From the NCBI RefSeq assembly GCF_000002995.4, contig NW_025062475.1, positions 12,184,687-12,248,686 of the forward strand: a stretch of 64,000 nucleotides of DNA, given 5' to 3'. A program made the position numbers and the translations under genes. This stretch comes from Brugia malayi (Eukaryota; Nematoda; Chromadorea; Rhabditida; Onchocercidae). The notes under the pieces were generated by a model. It was not told where the DNA came from. It was given only the letters and a program-made list of their open reading frames with translations, and made no database searches. Shown here piece by piece: positions 1 through 11,544 of the stretch. The first letter of the stretch is position 1. The number at the start of each line of letters is the position of its first letter.

Positions 1-360
1 TTTAGAATTTTTTTAAATAACATTTAATCTTATTATGTGAGGAAAAAAGGAAAAAATAATGAAAGTATTGAAAATATTTAATTATAAATTTGAAATTATT
101 TTATGTAATTATTTATAAAATTTTTTTTGTTTCTATTTTTTTTCAGAATGTTAAGTCTTTTTTTTTTTTCACTTTTTAATAAAAGTTTTTAGAATATCCC
201 TAATTTATAATTCAGCGAATAAAATTTTGGTATAAAATATATGCAAGAGGTAAACATACAGTAATTATCGTCATTGTTATTAACTTATATTTAACTATAA
301 TAATTATTGTCAAATGAAGGATAATTGCCATTGCTGCTGTTATTAACTATTGCTGTCATT

Positions 361-785
361 GATTGTTAATGACAGAGGTTATTGCTGATGATGATAATAA
401 TAATAATAATAATAACAGGGTTGGTTGAGGGAAGAGTGACAAAGACGGATACAGGAAGGGTATTGATGTTGCTAGCAGTAATAGTTGGTCGTCATCGTTG
501 ATGATTGTGCTGTTGTTGGCTGATGATATCATTGTGCAGCAGAAATGCCTAGTAATGTTGATGTCGATGAGCGCCGCTTCTCCCTTTTCATCCTTGCAAA
601 CATACACCATCACTATCATCATCGCCGTTACCATCACCACTGCTATCACTATCACTATCACTATTACCATCACTATCATTATCTCCAACACCAGCAGTAG
701 CAGCAGCAGCACCACCACCACCACCAACACTATCACTATCACTATCACTACTACTATCATTATATATTATTATTATTATTATCAT
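361..785. repeat. Low-complexity trinucleotide/hexanucleotide tract
   Basis: Imperfect runs of GAT/ATA, ATCACT, ACC and TAT units fill this stretch, including pure (AAT)n and (CACCAC)n segments. Open frames on both strands here translate only to Val/Ile, Thr/Ile/Ser or Asp/Ser runs, as expected of a microsatellite, and are not taken as genes. The rest of 1-1,200 is AT-rich sequence in which I see no gene; it is the upstream region of the FLYWCH-like gene. Confidence 0.85.
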
Positions 786-1229
786 TCCTATCCTCCACTA
801 CTCATCGTTATCAAAATTTCTCTTTTTTTCACTCTTCAAATCATTCATCCATCCTTATATGCCTTCTTGCTGTTATCACTACTGATAACGATGTCTATGA
901 AGTTTTATATTACATTATAACTAATTTCTCATTGTATCAAACATTCTTTTACCATCAGTTTCACATAAGCACCTCAAAAGTGTTTCACTGATAATTGTAG
1001 TAGAAGCAACTGCAACGAAATTTTAATAACATCTAAAAATGAATATCGATTTTGTTACATTTAAAGTTAAAATTTAATTATCGTCAAAAAAAAATATTGA
1101 ACATTTTAACAATTATATGAATTTCAACAAATATTACAATATATATATTATGCGGTAATTTACGCTAACAACAGTATGCAAAATACATTGAATTCAAAAT
1201 TAATGAAACATATTTATAGGTAACTAACC

Positions 1230-3979
1230 ATGCATGCCGGGTTCGATGGTACAACAGCACCGTCAATGGTGAGTATAGTGAGTTAATTTTGATTATTTAT
1301 TAAAGCATTGTTTGATTATTGACTTCAGTGCAATTTAAAAAACTTTCCTATATTATGTTCTTGAATACTAGGTGAAAATTTGTGCAGGTACCAACGAATG
1401 TCGCTGTTTCGCAACGTGAAAAAAGACGATTTTACGTGAAAAAGTCGATAATTGGAATGCAAGAATTTCGCGATTGGGAAGAAAAACTAGGCGATTATTG
1501 GTATCGCCATCATCACGTGAATCCTTTTTTTCTGATTTTTGCTTAGTCTGAAAATTTAAGGGGACCTTTTATTATTTCCAATATATCATTATTTTTTTGT
1601 TATATGCGCTTTCCATTTCGTTGTTAGTAATACTTTTGAAAAACTACTGCCATTTTCGTTAACATCACAAAAGATCAGACGATCTTGACGACCAGCGATT
1701 GGCTTGTTTTAGAAAGTGAATAACATCGTGTATTATCACTGCAAATATGAACCTTGTTATGCGTCGATGAAAGCCAAAGTAATGCTCGACTGTGTACAGG
1801 TATTCAAATTATTTAATAAATTTTAATCTTTTCCTTCCTCACTAAATACTATCGTCCAAGTTAAAGTGTAATTTATCTTTGTTGTGACTTTGCAGTTATA
1901 TGTTACCGAAGAAGGACATTCGCATCCCGCTCCTGCTGATATGATGGTGCGTTATTTGTTTTTTCTTCTAAAATGATGTATTTTCATTTTCATATCGCTC
2001 ATATTAAATGTTAACCTGGAATTTAAGAAATGAAACATAAAAAATTTGTGTTAAAACATATTACCATATATTTGAATGAATTGGCTAAGAAATGACAATT
2101 TCCATTGTGCCATTGTAATTCAGCAGCAGCAGCAGCAAACTGTTGAATCATAATTTTTTTTTTAGGCACCACCATCGAAACATGTAATGGATCCTCTGAC
2201 ACGGCAAACTGTATCGGTTCAGAAACGAAAAGTATGTCGAAATTTTGTCATAATTTTGAGAAATCTTAGAATGTGTTATTGCAATGATAACATTTATTAT
2301 GCTTAATATTGCATAAATTTTATTAAATTTTTTTGTTTACAGCATATGGATGAGCAGTATTATACCGGATTTTCAGCAGCGCCATATCCTCAACAATTTT
2401 TAAACGATATACTTCGTATGCAAGGCGATTTCAATGGTGTCCATGATGTTAGTTTGTCTATTTTGTCAACCAGTTTTTATTCTGCTTATGACAAGATGCA
2501 TAAGATCGATTATTAATTTATTTGAAAATATTTTTGGAAATATAAATCATAATATCGGTTTGATCATGAGGTTATCGATTTCTTTGCTTGAACAAATCTT
2601 ATCTATTATCATAGCTTTTTTTAAATAATTCCAGTTTTTATTTCAAATACGTTAAACTTTTCGGGCATTTTTGCGAAGAAATGTCATTTTCAAGAATTTT
2701 GATAGGCAGAAAAAAATTTCAACGTACAAGTTTCTGGTTTGAGGATGTTAAACTAATAGATATTTGTAGGCTAGTGCAGCTGCTTGTTATAGCAATCCTC
2801 ATCTGGCATTTCAGAATGGCGAAGCATCAAAAGAAGTAATTTCTTTTTTCCTTTTCTTTCAACTTTATACTTTCTGTGAACCTGCATTTACGGGAATTTA
2901 AATGAAAAATTATACCACCAAAGTAAAGATAGATTTCGTAGAAATCAGAGCCTTCATGGCTATGCGTACCGAATTTATCAGGGCATCGAAATAAAAATGG
3001 AGAATCAGGGTGCTACAACATCGGATATGCGTATGGAAGTGATTTCGGCAGTCGCAGAAGTGGCCAAATATGCTCAGAATAGGACAGCACAAATGGAAAA
3101 TAATTCACAGAAAGGTGCTGATGGAACTGGTACCGTGCAGCAAGTATCGAAACCAATTTCTGCTCATTCAACAACCTCACCGATTAGCTCACCTGAAGTA
3201 CATCCTTCTGGTAATTCCAACCAAGTGCAGCAACGAAATAGTTTCTCAGATGAAAGTGACAGCGATGATGATGAATCATCGGGTGAGTAGGCAAAGTCTT
3301 AATAGAATCATTCCGCAAAGTAAAGTTCAATTTTACTTGATAAAAAAAAAAACTGTTACTCGTAAAACTGTTAATTTAAAGAGCGTGTTCTGGAATTTGA
3401 AAAAAAACAGTTTTCTCTACTAACTGTAAGGGATTTTAAATAACTTTCTTTGTTTAATTCAAAATAGCTTCTTTTTTTTTTCCAGATACGGAAAGTGATG
3501 ATGCAAAGTGTTCTTCTTCCCATGCTGGACAAAAATGTGGTGGTGGAGATGTTGAAGTATATTCAGTTCTTAAAAATTGTATTTAGTAAAATTCATCCAT
3601 ACAGAATAAATTTATCATTATACATCATTTCTGATCTTTCGCTTTGAAATTGAAATTTTTATTTTAGCTATATGTAATATTACTTCAATCACTATAATGA
3701 GATATGTAGAAAAATAATTTACTTTTTTCTCTTCAGACTGACAACGATTTGTTTGCAATATTAAAGAAAAAAATTGAAAGACAAGTGCCACGAAAACGTC
3801 TACGTTACCTGCGACGTATAAGACGACAACTAAGTTATTTTTTACAAATGCATGAAGTGAAAGAAATGTCGTCACGATTACCACCAGCAACAAAATACGA
3901 AGATATCTTTGGGAAACATCAACAACAGCAGCAACAGCCACATCAACACCAACAACAGCAACAACAATCACAGCAGTGA
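1230..3979 (+). CDS. FLYWCH-like zinc-finger protein, 10 exons, ~385 aa
   Basis: Probable sequence-specific DNA-binding nuclear protein. Exons by splice sites and phase: 1230-1268, 1388-1516, 1713-1799, 1896-1946, 2166-2231, 2343-2447, 2770-2835, 2982-3282, 3486-3556, 3737-3979; all phases close to one stop. Exons 2-4 encode an aromatic-rich module with YYHC (Cys66), Cys71, then His93-Ser-His95, fitting a FLYWCH-type C-x4-C-x21-H-x-H zinc site. The middle is Ser-rich and acidic (SDESDSDDDESSG). The last exon has a basic stretch (VPRKRLRYLRRIRRQ), then a Gln/His-rich tail. An acceptor at 1,219 just before the first ATG suggests a spliced-leader trans-splice or a preceding non-coding exon. C. 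elegans PEB-1 is a possible relative, but I cannot confirm orthology. The start of exon 8 is the least certain boundary. Confidence 0.72.
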
Positions 3980-5300
3980 TTATCATCATGTAAATAATTG
4001 TTTTTATTTTGAGCTGTTCCTGTCAATACAAACATTTTCTGGTCTCATTAATTTTGAAATTTTATGTTGTAAACAAATTTATAAACAACTTGCCTTAGTT
4101 TTTTTTTTTCCCCTCCACTTTTACTTTAAACTCTATTTGGGGTTAAAAAAAGTGGGAAATTGGGAACGAATTTAGGAAAAAATTATGGAAAAGAAAAATT
4201 TGTTTTGAGTCGTAAGGAATTTCTCTCTCTATTAAGTTTCTTATTTCTTCCGAGACACTTTGAAATTAATTTCAAAATAATGTTTTTGTGGTAAAATAAA
4301 CTTTGGTACGAAAAGGTGGCATCGACTTTCGACTTTTCCCTACACTAATAAACTGTTCTACCAATATGTACACTTGTAATCAGTATTACTACATATTACA
4401 ATCTCTGACTTTTACTGGATGCGTAATTCGTCGCTATAAATGCAAACAAATTGGTCTCAAAATGAGAAAAGTTTAAACATTTCATAAAAATCGATTGATA
4501 TTTAATGTATTCACTTGATATTTCCCAAGCAAATCATGATAGTGACGAATATATTTGTAATACCTTGAAGTCATTATATTGAAATTCAACCACTTACACT
4601 TTAATAGTTTCATCAACATGAAAGTTAGATCAACATAAAACTATGACAAATTAAAAATTTCACTAATTCCGTTACTCAAATATTGTTCAAAACTTAATTA
4701 TTAAAGTTTATTTTATTATTTATACTGTCAAATGGTCACAATGTATGTGGCCAGTTCCAGCACTACGCATATAAAATAATCAATTAAATTGAAAAAAAAT
4801 ATATTTTTTAATGAATTGGTATTTTTTAATAGTTTTGACAAAATTTGATAATACTAGGATTTATTTCCTAGTTTAATACACAAAAACTCTTACAAATTGT
4901 GAGGTTTTGACTCATCGGCAAGGAAATCCGGATTGATTGGTCTGATGGTACCATTTCAGAAAGTACTTTAGACCGGTTTTATTAAATGATGAATGTGGGA
5001 AATTTCAAAGAATTTTAAATTAGTTTACGGAATTTTTGAGAGCTATTGGTACGTACAGTGTTTGCTCTACTCAATTTTTTTCTTTTTTTTTTTTGCTGGC
5101 CAATAAATACCAACTGTTTAAAATGTACCAATATCGAATTATTAGGTCACGGAGTAAGAAAAAAATGAAAATGAAAATCAGGTTAAAGATATTTCAAATT
5201 TTATTCGATATAACCTTTTTTTTCCTTCAAGGCTCAACATTTGGCTCATTTGGCATATTTGCATTGTTTCTATTTGCCTGCCTGGCTCACCATTTGACTC
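3980..5300. other. Intergenic AT-rich sequence
   Basis: No coding exon is supported here. The 3' UTR of the FLYWCH-like gene probably lies at the left; an AATAAA-type signal is near 4,295. Positions about 4,700-4,920 hold a diverged, isolated copy of the ~340-bp repeat that is tandemly arrayed in the palindrome arms, recognised by the shared order of motifs: a TTTATTTTATTATT run, a 'CACAATGTATGTGGCCAG'-like block and a 'CTAGTTTAATACACAAAAAC'-like block. Confidence 0.55.
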
Positions 5301-5303
5301 AAA

Positions 5304-5421
5304 AATTATAGATTGTTTCATTTAATTTTAGAGAAATTACTTTCAGTATTTTATTCATTCAACCAGTGAGTACACAGCAATTTAAATTCAAGTCAAAAAT
5401 TAAATGAAACAATCTATAATT
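5304..5421. repeat. 26-bp perfect inverted repeat with 66-bp loop
   Basis: Positions 5304-5329 and 5396-5421 are exact reverse complements (core ATAGATTGTTTCATTTAA). The 66-bp loop has no visible coding content. It could be the terminal repeats of a very small non-autonomous transposon or a transcribed hairpin. No target-site duplication is obvious. Confidence 0.7.
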
Positions 5422-5602
5422 ATTCTCTTTTTTCAACTATTCGATATATTCTCATAATTCAATTTTTTTGTTTTTTGTGGATGAATTTAAATGACAGTTA
5501 TATCTCTTTTCTTATACCTTTTATTTAACGGCGAAGTTAGAACCTTTTCATAGAAAGGATTGAATTTCTATTTAAGTTATTACTAATTGTCGTAGATTAC
5601 AG

Positions 5603-6143
5603 CAATTAAAAGATAGTTTTGCATTTGTTCGTGATAATAATGAAATTGAAACTGGTGGTCCAAATGATATTGTCTGGTCAACATGAACATCAAATAGACA
5701 TTCTATTAGCGCTTTTACACCACTAATAGATATAGCGGTAGCAAGATTAGGTAATATGCTAAAATAAAAATGAATTTATTTCAATCATTAAGCTTAACTA
5801 TAAAGAATTTTAAACTTATCAAGATTAAAAGATTCCGAATTAGGAAATGGTGATTAAATGAAACAGTGATTGAGTAATAATACAACTTTTTCCTTTTTTG
5901 TTTTAAGTAAATAATGTTTTACTCATGCATCAGTTATCAAGTAATATATGTAAATGATTCTTTTTATAGTATCAAATTAAAATCTCTAAATCCTTTGCAG
6001 TTAAAAGTTAGATGATTTTATGAAATTAACTTTTAGGCTTATATATGGAAGACTAGCCAATTTCACAAATTATGCAAGAAAAAATATGGGAAAGAGTTTT
6101 CGGTGTACAACATTCAATAGCACAATTTTTTAGTGTGCTCAAA
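5603..6143 (+). pseudogene. Two-exon remnant of an unidentified nematode gene
   Basis: Two exons with good borders and matching phase: 5603-5750 (ends phase 1 at GTAATA) and 6037-6143 (acceptor TTTTAG, donor GTAATT). Read through, exon 1 gives FAFVRDNNEIETGGPNDIVW followed shortly by ARLG; exon 2 gives PISQIMQEKIWERVFGVQHS. Codon composition looks like real protein. Each exon carries one in-frame stop (TGA after WST in exon 1, TAG after MED in exon 2), so this is a broken fragment. I do not recognise the family and see no flanking exons that continue it. Confidence 0.5.
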
Positions 6144-6654
6144 GTAATTCTTTGCAAAGAATCTTATTTGAACCTTTACAGTATTCGAATTATATATGAT
6201 AATTGAAATTATATCAACAATTAGAAAGATGAACTCATCTGCAATCTAACAAAATCATAGCGAGATATTTTCTAAGATTTTTAAAACGCTGCAATTAATT
6301 AGTGCAAATTATCTGATTGGATGTTCTACTTAAACATAAATATGATTTCCATATATCTTTCATCTTTTTTTTGTATATATAGAAGTCCTCTATTTCAATG
6401 CTAAATTGTCAAAATTTGTTAGTTTTTTAGGGTATCCTGAAAGTGCTTTCTTCAGGATGTCTTAAACATAGTATTACGAATAAAATACAAAAAATCTTAC
6501 AATTAGTAAGACTTTAAAAAAAAAATTAATTTAAATTTTTATTAAAAATTAATTTCAATTGTAGGAATGATTTATCTGCCGTGAATAATTAAAAATTTTA
6601 CTAATTTCGCTACTGAAATATTGTTCAATACTTCAAGAATCAAGTTCCTTTCAT

Positions 6655-8480
6655 AGTTAACTTTATTATTATTGCTGTGAAGTGACCAAACGGAATATGA
6701 CCAACACCCAAAAAATGCATATAAAATAATCAATAAAGTTGAAAATATCTATTTTTTAAAATGAATAGATATTTTAAAATAGTTTTCACTCCTAATTAAG
6801 ATAAAATTTAACATTATTAGGACTTATTTTCTAATTTGATATACAAAAAATCTTACAATTTGTAGGACTTTCAAAAAAAAAAAATAAATAAATAAAATTT
6901 AAATTTTTATTAAAAAATAATTTCAATTATAAAATGAATTTGTATTTTCTTAAAGTTTATTTTATTATTATTACTGTGAAGTGACCAAATCGAACATGGC
7001 CATCCCCCAAAAAATGCATACAAAATAATCAATAAAGTTGAAAATATCTATTTTTTTTATTGAATTAATATTTTTGAATAGTATTAGCATTTAATTAAAA
7101 TAAAATTTAATATTATTAGAACTTATTTCTCAGTTTAATATACAAAAAATCTTATAATTTGTAAGATTTTTTAAAAAAAAACAAAATTTAAATATTGGTT
7201 TTTATGAAAATCGTATATTTTTTAAAAATTTTCGTGTATTAAACTGTCAGATAAATCCCAGTATTGTCAAATTCCATTTTTTTTTAAGTGTAAAGACTTT
7301 TAAAGAATAGCAATTCATTAAAAAAAATTAAAAAATAGAACTTAGTTGATTATTTCATATGCATAGTGTGGAAAGTGTCACATACATTGTGGTTAATTGA
7401 CATCATTAAATAATAAAATAAACTTTAATAAATAAGTATTGAATGATATTTCAGTAGCGTAATTGATAAAATTTTTAATTATTTGTAGTTTTACGGTTTA
7501 AATTAACTTTTATTTGAAATTTAAATATTGATTTTGATGAAAAACCTACAATTTCTATGAGTTTTTGCATATTAAACTGGGAATCAAATCCTAGTTCTAT
7601 CAAATTTTCTTTTAATTAAGTGCTAAAACTTTTTAGGAATAGCAATTCATTAGAAACAACAGATATTTTCGACTTAATTGATTAATTTGTATGCATTGCA
7701 TGGGTACTGGTCACATACATTCTTCTCATCTGATCAGCATAAATAATAGAATAAACTTAAATTATTAAGTTTTGATAAATGTTTGAGTACCGAAAATCTA
7801 AAAAATATTTAATTAGTCACAGTTTTAATTCATTCTTATATTTAAAATTAATTTTCATTTCAAATTTTAATAGTGGTTATTATGAAAATCGCATAATTTT
7901 TAAAAGTTTTTGCATATTAAACTACGAAATAAATCCCATTATTGTCAAATTTCATTTTAATTAAATATTAAAATATTAAAAAAAATCAATTCATACAAAA
8001 GAAAATAGATATTTTGAGCTTAACTGATTAATTTATATGCATTGCACAGGTGCTGGCATTTACGTTTGACAACTCAAAATAATAAAATAAACTTTAAAAA
8101 TTAAGTTTTAATCAATATCTGACATTCAAAATTAATTAAATTTTAAATTTGTCACGGTTTAATTCATTCTTACAATTAAAATTAATTTTTATTTCAAATT
8201 TAATTTTTATTTTAATTTTAATTACAGTTCTAGTACGGATATTTAAGAAATTTCGACAATTTTTAAAAGCTTTTATAAATTAAATATTAAAAAATGTTTT
8301 AATTTTTCTAAATTCTGTTTTAATTAAGTGTCAAAGATGTTAGAAAAATATTATTCATTTTAAAATAAATATATTTTGAACTTAACTGATTACTTTTATT
8401 TGCATTATACTTGATCTGGTTACATTTTGTTAAGGTTTTTTGACATTTTATGCAACTTTAAAGCAAAATTTCAATGATGA
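6655..8480. repeat. ~340-bp tandem repeat family, left array
   Basis: Two units run in one direction (about 6,655-6,900 and 6,950-7,190). Four or so run in the opposite direction (about 7,200-7,450, 7,530-7,780, 7,870-8,110, 8,230-8,480) with a period of roughly 340 bp. Units share ordered blocks: a 'TATGCAT...GTCACATACATT' segment, 'AATAATAAAATAAACTTTAA', and 'TGCATATTAAACT...AAATCCCA'. They are diverged from each other far more than the two palindrome arms are, so the array is older than the inversion. No protein is supported. Confidence 0.75.
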
Positions 8481-8689
8481 ATGAAATGTTTTGACATTCC
8501 GCTTGTATATGGTATTGTTTTTTGGACGAATGGGAATTAAATTAAGGCACAAATAGAAGTAAGATGAAAACAAAGTTTAGCTATAATGGCTTGATTAACA
8601 TTGATTAATGCAGTTTTTTTAGTGTAATTATATATATATATATATTTTGTATTGATGAAGGCGAATGTGTGTGCCTAGCCGCTGTGTGC

Positions 8690-10115
8690 GCCCACCCGCC
8701 CCCTTTTGCTCATTTCCGTCCTAACTTTATTGAAACAAAAGACTTTCTTTGTCTACGTGCGCACACAGCCAAAGGCGCAGAAGGCGTTGCACACACAAAC
8801 AGTCTCATATATAGCTATATATCCTCATTTTGAGTCATCAACGGGTTAGAGCATTTTTTTATTACTTTCCATTAATTTTTTTCAAGTTGGTTTGTAGGAG
8901 CAAATTTTTTTTCATTTTTAAGTTATCAGTTATTAAACTTGCACTCTGTTAATTATTAAAAGCGTAAGAACATTTGGTTGGGAAATGCATGAAAGCTTAT
9001 GTGCTTAAATTTGAATTTTGTTATACTTTAAATTCGGTTTCACTTTTTTTGTATTTTTTTTTTTTTTTTCATTAGCTAATTGGATGCTTTGTGGAACGGT
9101 TTTTGGCAAAGTTCTATGTTTTGTTGTATTGCTGCACAAATTTGTTGCGTATTTCGTTGGTGATAACTTAATAACTTATTTAGTGTTGTTGGAGATATTT
9201 CATCTGTTTCCTGTTCGACGTAATGGGCAATGAAATCATCAAGCAAGACCTCGAGAAGAAGGAATACCCAAGTTAGTCCATTTCTCATCTTTATGTTAAA
9301 TTTTCAGTATCTGTTGTACTTAACAGTTAAATGCAGAACTAACAGTTAGGTGGAGATGCTTTAGGTATATCTCATGTCATAATGAACCACTAATTAGACT
9401 TTCTTGTTAGGCTTATTATTATTTTATGGTTTTTTATACTTCTGTCCGTTAAGCGTAATGTTTTATAAAATCTTACGCCTTCATTAGTTATTCCAATTAT
9501 TTTAGTGTATTTCTCTTATATTTTTTTTGTAGTGATGAAGGCGAATGTGTACTCCCACCCGCCCCATTTTGCTCATTTCCGTCCTACCCTCATTGAAGGC
9601 GAACGGAGTGTCTGTACTGTACGATTTCTGCAGATGTCTCTGCTCACCCGTTCGTTCCTTCTCACTCATATGCACACAGTCCAACGCCCCAATTCACTCA
9701 ACCATTGATTAGCACTATACACTCTTAGGGTTTATACAGTTTTTTTAAAATGCCCATCCGCCCCCTTTTGCTCATTTCCGTCCTAACCTTATTGAAATAA
9801 AAGACTTTCTTTGTCTACGTGCGCACGCAGCCAAAGGCGCAGAAGGCGTTGCACACACAAACAGTCTCATATATAGCTATATATCCTCATTTTGAGTCAT
9901 CAACGGGTCGGAGCATTTTTTTATTACTTTCCATTAATTTTTTTCAAGTTGGTTTGTAGCAGCAAATTTTTTTTCATTTTTAAGTTATCAGTTATTAAAC
10001 TTGCACTCTGTTAATTATTAAAAGCGTAAGAACATTTGGTTGGGAAATGCATGAAAGCTTAAGTGCTTAAATTTGAATTTTGTTATACTCTAAATTCGGT
10101 TCCACTTTTTTCGTA
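8690..10115. mobile_element. LTR-like direct repeats flanking ~0.7 kb (left arm)
   Basis: About 365 bp at 8,690-9,055 recurs in direct orientation at 9,750-10,115, with only scattered differences. Each copy holds a relatively GC-rich start (CCACCCGCCCCCTTTTGCTC), a TATA-like palindrome ATATAGCTATATA, and an end near CGGTTNCACTTTTTT. The interior (about 9,060-9,745) holds a diverged partial copy of the repeat's upstream flank near 9,535. The layout resembles a small LTR retrotransposon without coding capacity (TRIM-like), but I find no primer-binding site, polypurine tract or target duplication. It could equally be a tandemly duplicated promoter/leader of the adjacent NHR exon. Confidence 0.4.
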
Positions 10116-10333
10116 CTTTTTGATTACAATAACAATCCATATATGATTACAATAACAATCCATCTACAATCTTAAGAAAAAAAATTCACACTTAAATAAA
10201 TAGTCGTAATCCCAAAACGTTCGTTTGCTCTCTGGTAATTTTTCATATCATTTCAAATTAAAATTTCTCATTTTTTTTTATTTCAAATTTTTTTTCAAAC
10301 AATTTCAAATTTCAATTTTAATTAAGTTTTCAG

Positions 10334-10531
10334 CTATTCGCTACTATCATTTGACACATCTAATATACTATCAACTCCTTCCATACCACAACAATCTGCA
10401 CCACGGACAATTTCTTCAATTATAACAAAGAAAACGACCGGAGAACAACTATGTCAGGTTTGTCTTGATGCTGTTTCAAACGGATCGCATTTTGGAGCAA
10501 AAACATGCGCTGCATGTGCTGCATTTTTCAG
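10334..10531 (+). pseudogene. Orphan NHR DNA-binding-domain exon 1, left arm
   Basis: A 198-nt exon with acceptor TTTTCAG and donor AG|GTTAAC encodes a Ser/Pro/Thr-rich lead-in followed by the first zinc finger of a nematode nuclear receptor (CQVCLDAVSNGSHFGAKT, then CAACAAFF, the P-box region). The frame is open. The downstream intron runs into the inverted-repeat centre and reaches no matching exon 2 on this strand, so this copy is a fragment unless rearranged. Confidence 0.7.
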
Positions 10532-11245
10532 GTTAACTTATTTTTTTTTTTTGCTAAAAATAATTTAGCAAAATATTATTATTTTATCCAATTTTTCTAA
10601 ACAATTCGATTTTTTTTATTCGCCATATTTCATAATATCAATTTTTTGATTTCATATCCAATTTTGATTTTTTTGTTCAAAATATTTGATTGTATCAGTT
10701 ATAAATACTTAATGTTTTTAAAATTTAGCTTAATATTTTATTTTTCTTATACTTTGTCTTATTCATTTTTTTTAATTAGCATTGCATGCAGGAAGATGAA
10801 ATTACTATGCTTAGTGCTAGACTTTCGTATCAATTCATTTTCAATGACATATTGTCAAGTTTTAAATTGCTGTCTAATTTTAGAATTTCATTTTCGAAAA
10901 TAATACTAAGAATTTAAAATCATTAAGTATTTATAACTGATACAATCAAATATTTTGAACAAAAAAATCAAAATTGGATATGAAATCAAAAAATTGATAT
11001 TATGAAATATGGCGAATAAAAAAAATCGAATTGTTTAGAAAAATTGGATAAAATAATAATATTTTGCTAAATTATTTTTAGCAAAAAAAAAAATAAGTTA
11101 ACCTGAAAAATGCAGCACATGCAGCGCATGTTTTTGCTCCAAAATGCGATCCGTTTGAAACAGCATCAAGACAAACCTGACATAGTTGTTCTCCGGTTGT
11201 TTTCTTTGTTATAACTGAAGAAATTGTCCGTGGTGCAGATTGTTG
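10395..11245. repeat. Inner foldback at the palindrome centre
   Basis: Positions about 10,395-10,715 (NHR exon 1 and following intron, plus strand) are repeated in reverse complement at about 10,922-11,245, with ~206 bp between. The spacer itself matches minus-strand intron sequence at about 11,670-11,880. So the centre of the big palindrome is a second, smaller inverted repeat built from the same NHR gene, with only a few differences (for example ACGACCGG versus ACAACCGG). Confidence 0.8.
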
Positions 11246-11348
11246 TGGTATGGAAGGAGTTCATAGTGTATTAGATGTGCCAGCAATACAACAATATGAA
11301 GACATCGTTTCATGCGACAACTACGGCATATCTTTCGATAGCCAGTGG
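11103..11348 (-). pseudogene. Chimeric NHR exon (exon-3 head joined to exon-1 tail), copy 2
   Basis: On the minus strand this 246-nt block opens with the normal exon-3 acceptor and second-finger sequence (TGYRKICRSCRMKRCLHI). After a short filler it becomes exon-1 sequence with the first finger and donor AG|GTTAAC. In the exon-3 frame it stops before the first finger; the exon-1 frame is open but lacks the exon-3 frame. It looks like a recombination joint between two units of a tandem NHR array. The same joint is present at 12,055-12,300. Confidence 0.65.
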
Positions 11349-11544
11349 CTGAAATTTCAATATAAATAGGATAATTGAAATTTGGAAATATACGGTTGTC
11401 ATATGCTTATATCTTGAAATGCTTCAAAAAAAATTACTTGGAAAATTATGATCTGATTAAAAAATTTTTTTAACAATATTATTCTAAAAATATGTCGTAA
11501 TGATTAAACATTATCATCCTCACCATCATTCTCATCGTACATAC

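Larger units (their letters stand above)
6665..10545. repeat. Left arm of a ~9.6-kb inverted repeat (palindrome)
   Basis: This arm is repeated in reverse complement at 12,412-16,288; matching positions add to about 22,955, placing the centre near 11,477. Several short open frames are identical between arms (for example 7779-7964 and 14991-15176; 9018-9233 and 13722-13937). The arms are not perfect copies: the left has GGGTTAGAGC near 8,842 where the right reads GGGTCGGAGC, GTGTACTCCC near 9,547 versus GTGTGCTCCC, and more differences near the outer end. The inner end breaks just after the NHR exon-1 donor, the outer end near 6,665. Confidence 0.9.

Noticed and set aside
356..920. Open frames of 65-140 aa on both strands near 0.4-0.9 kb
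   Set aside because: They are translations of microsatellite DNA (runs of Val/Ile, Thr/Ile, Asp/Ser) with no start context or splice partners.
9018..9233. 71-aa Phe-rich open frame (and its mirror at 13,722-13,937)
   Set aside because: Runs across a poly-T tract and lies opposite the slightly better 70-aa frame; identical mirror copies reflect the palindrome, not selection.
10225..10425. 66-aa open frame beginning MLSGNFSYHF
   Set aside because: It covers the intron before NHR exon 1 and then reads exon 1 in the wrong frame.
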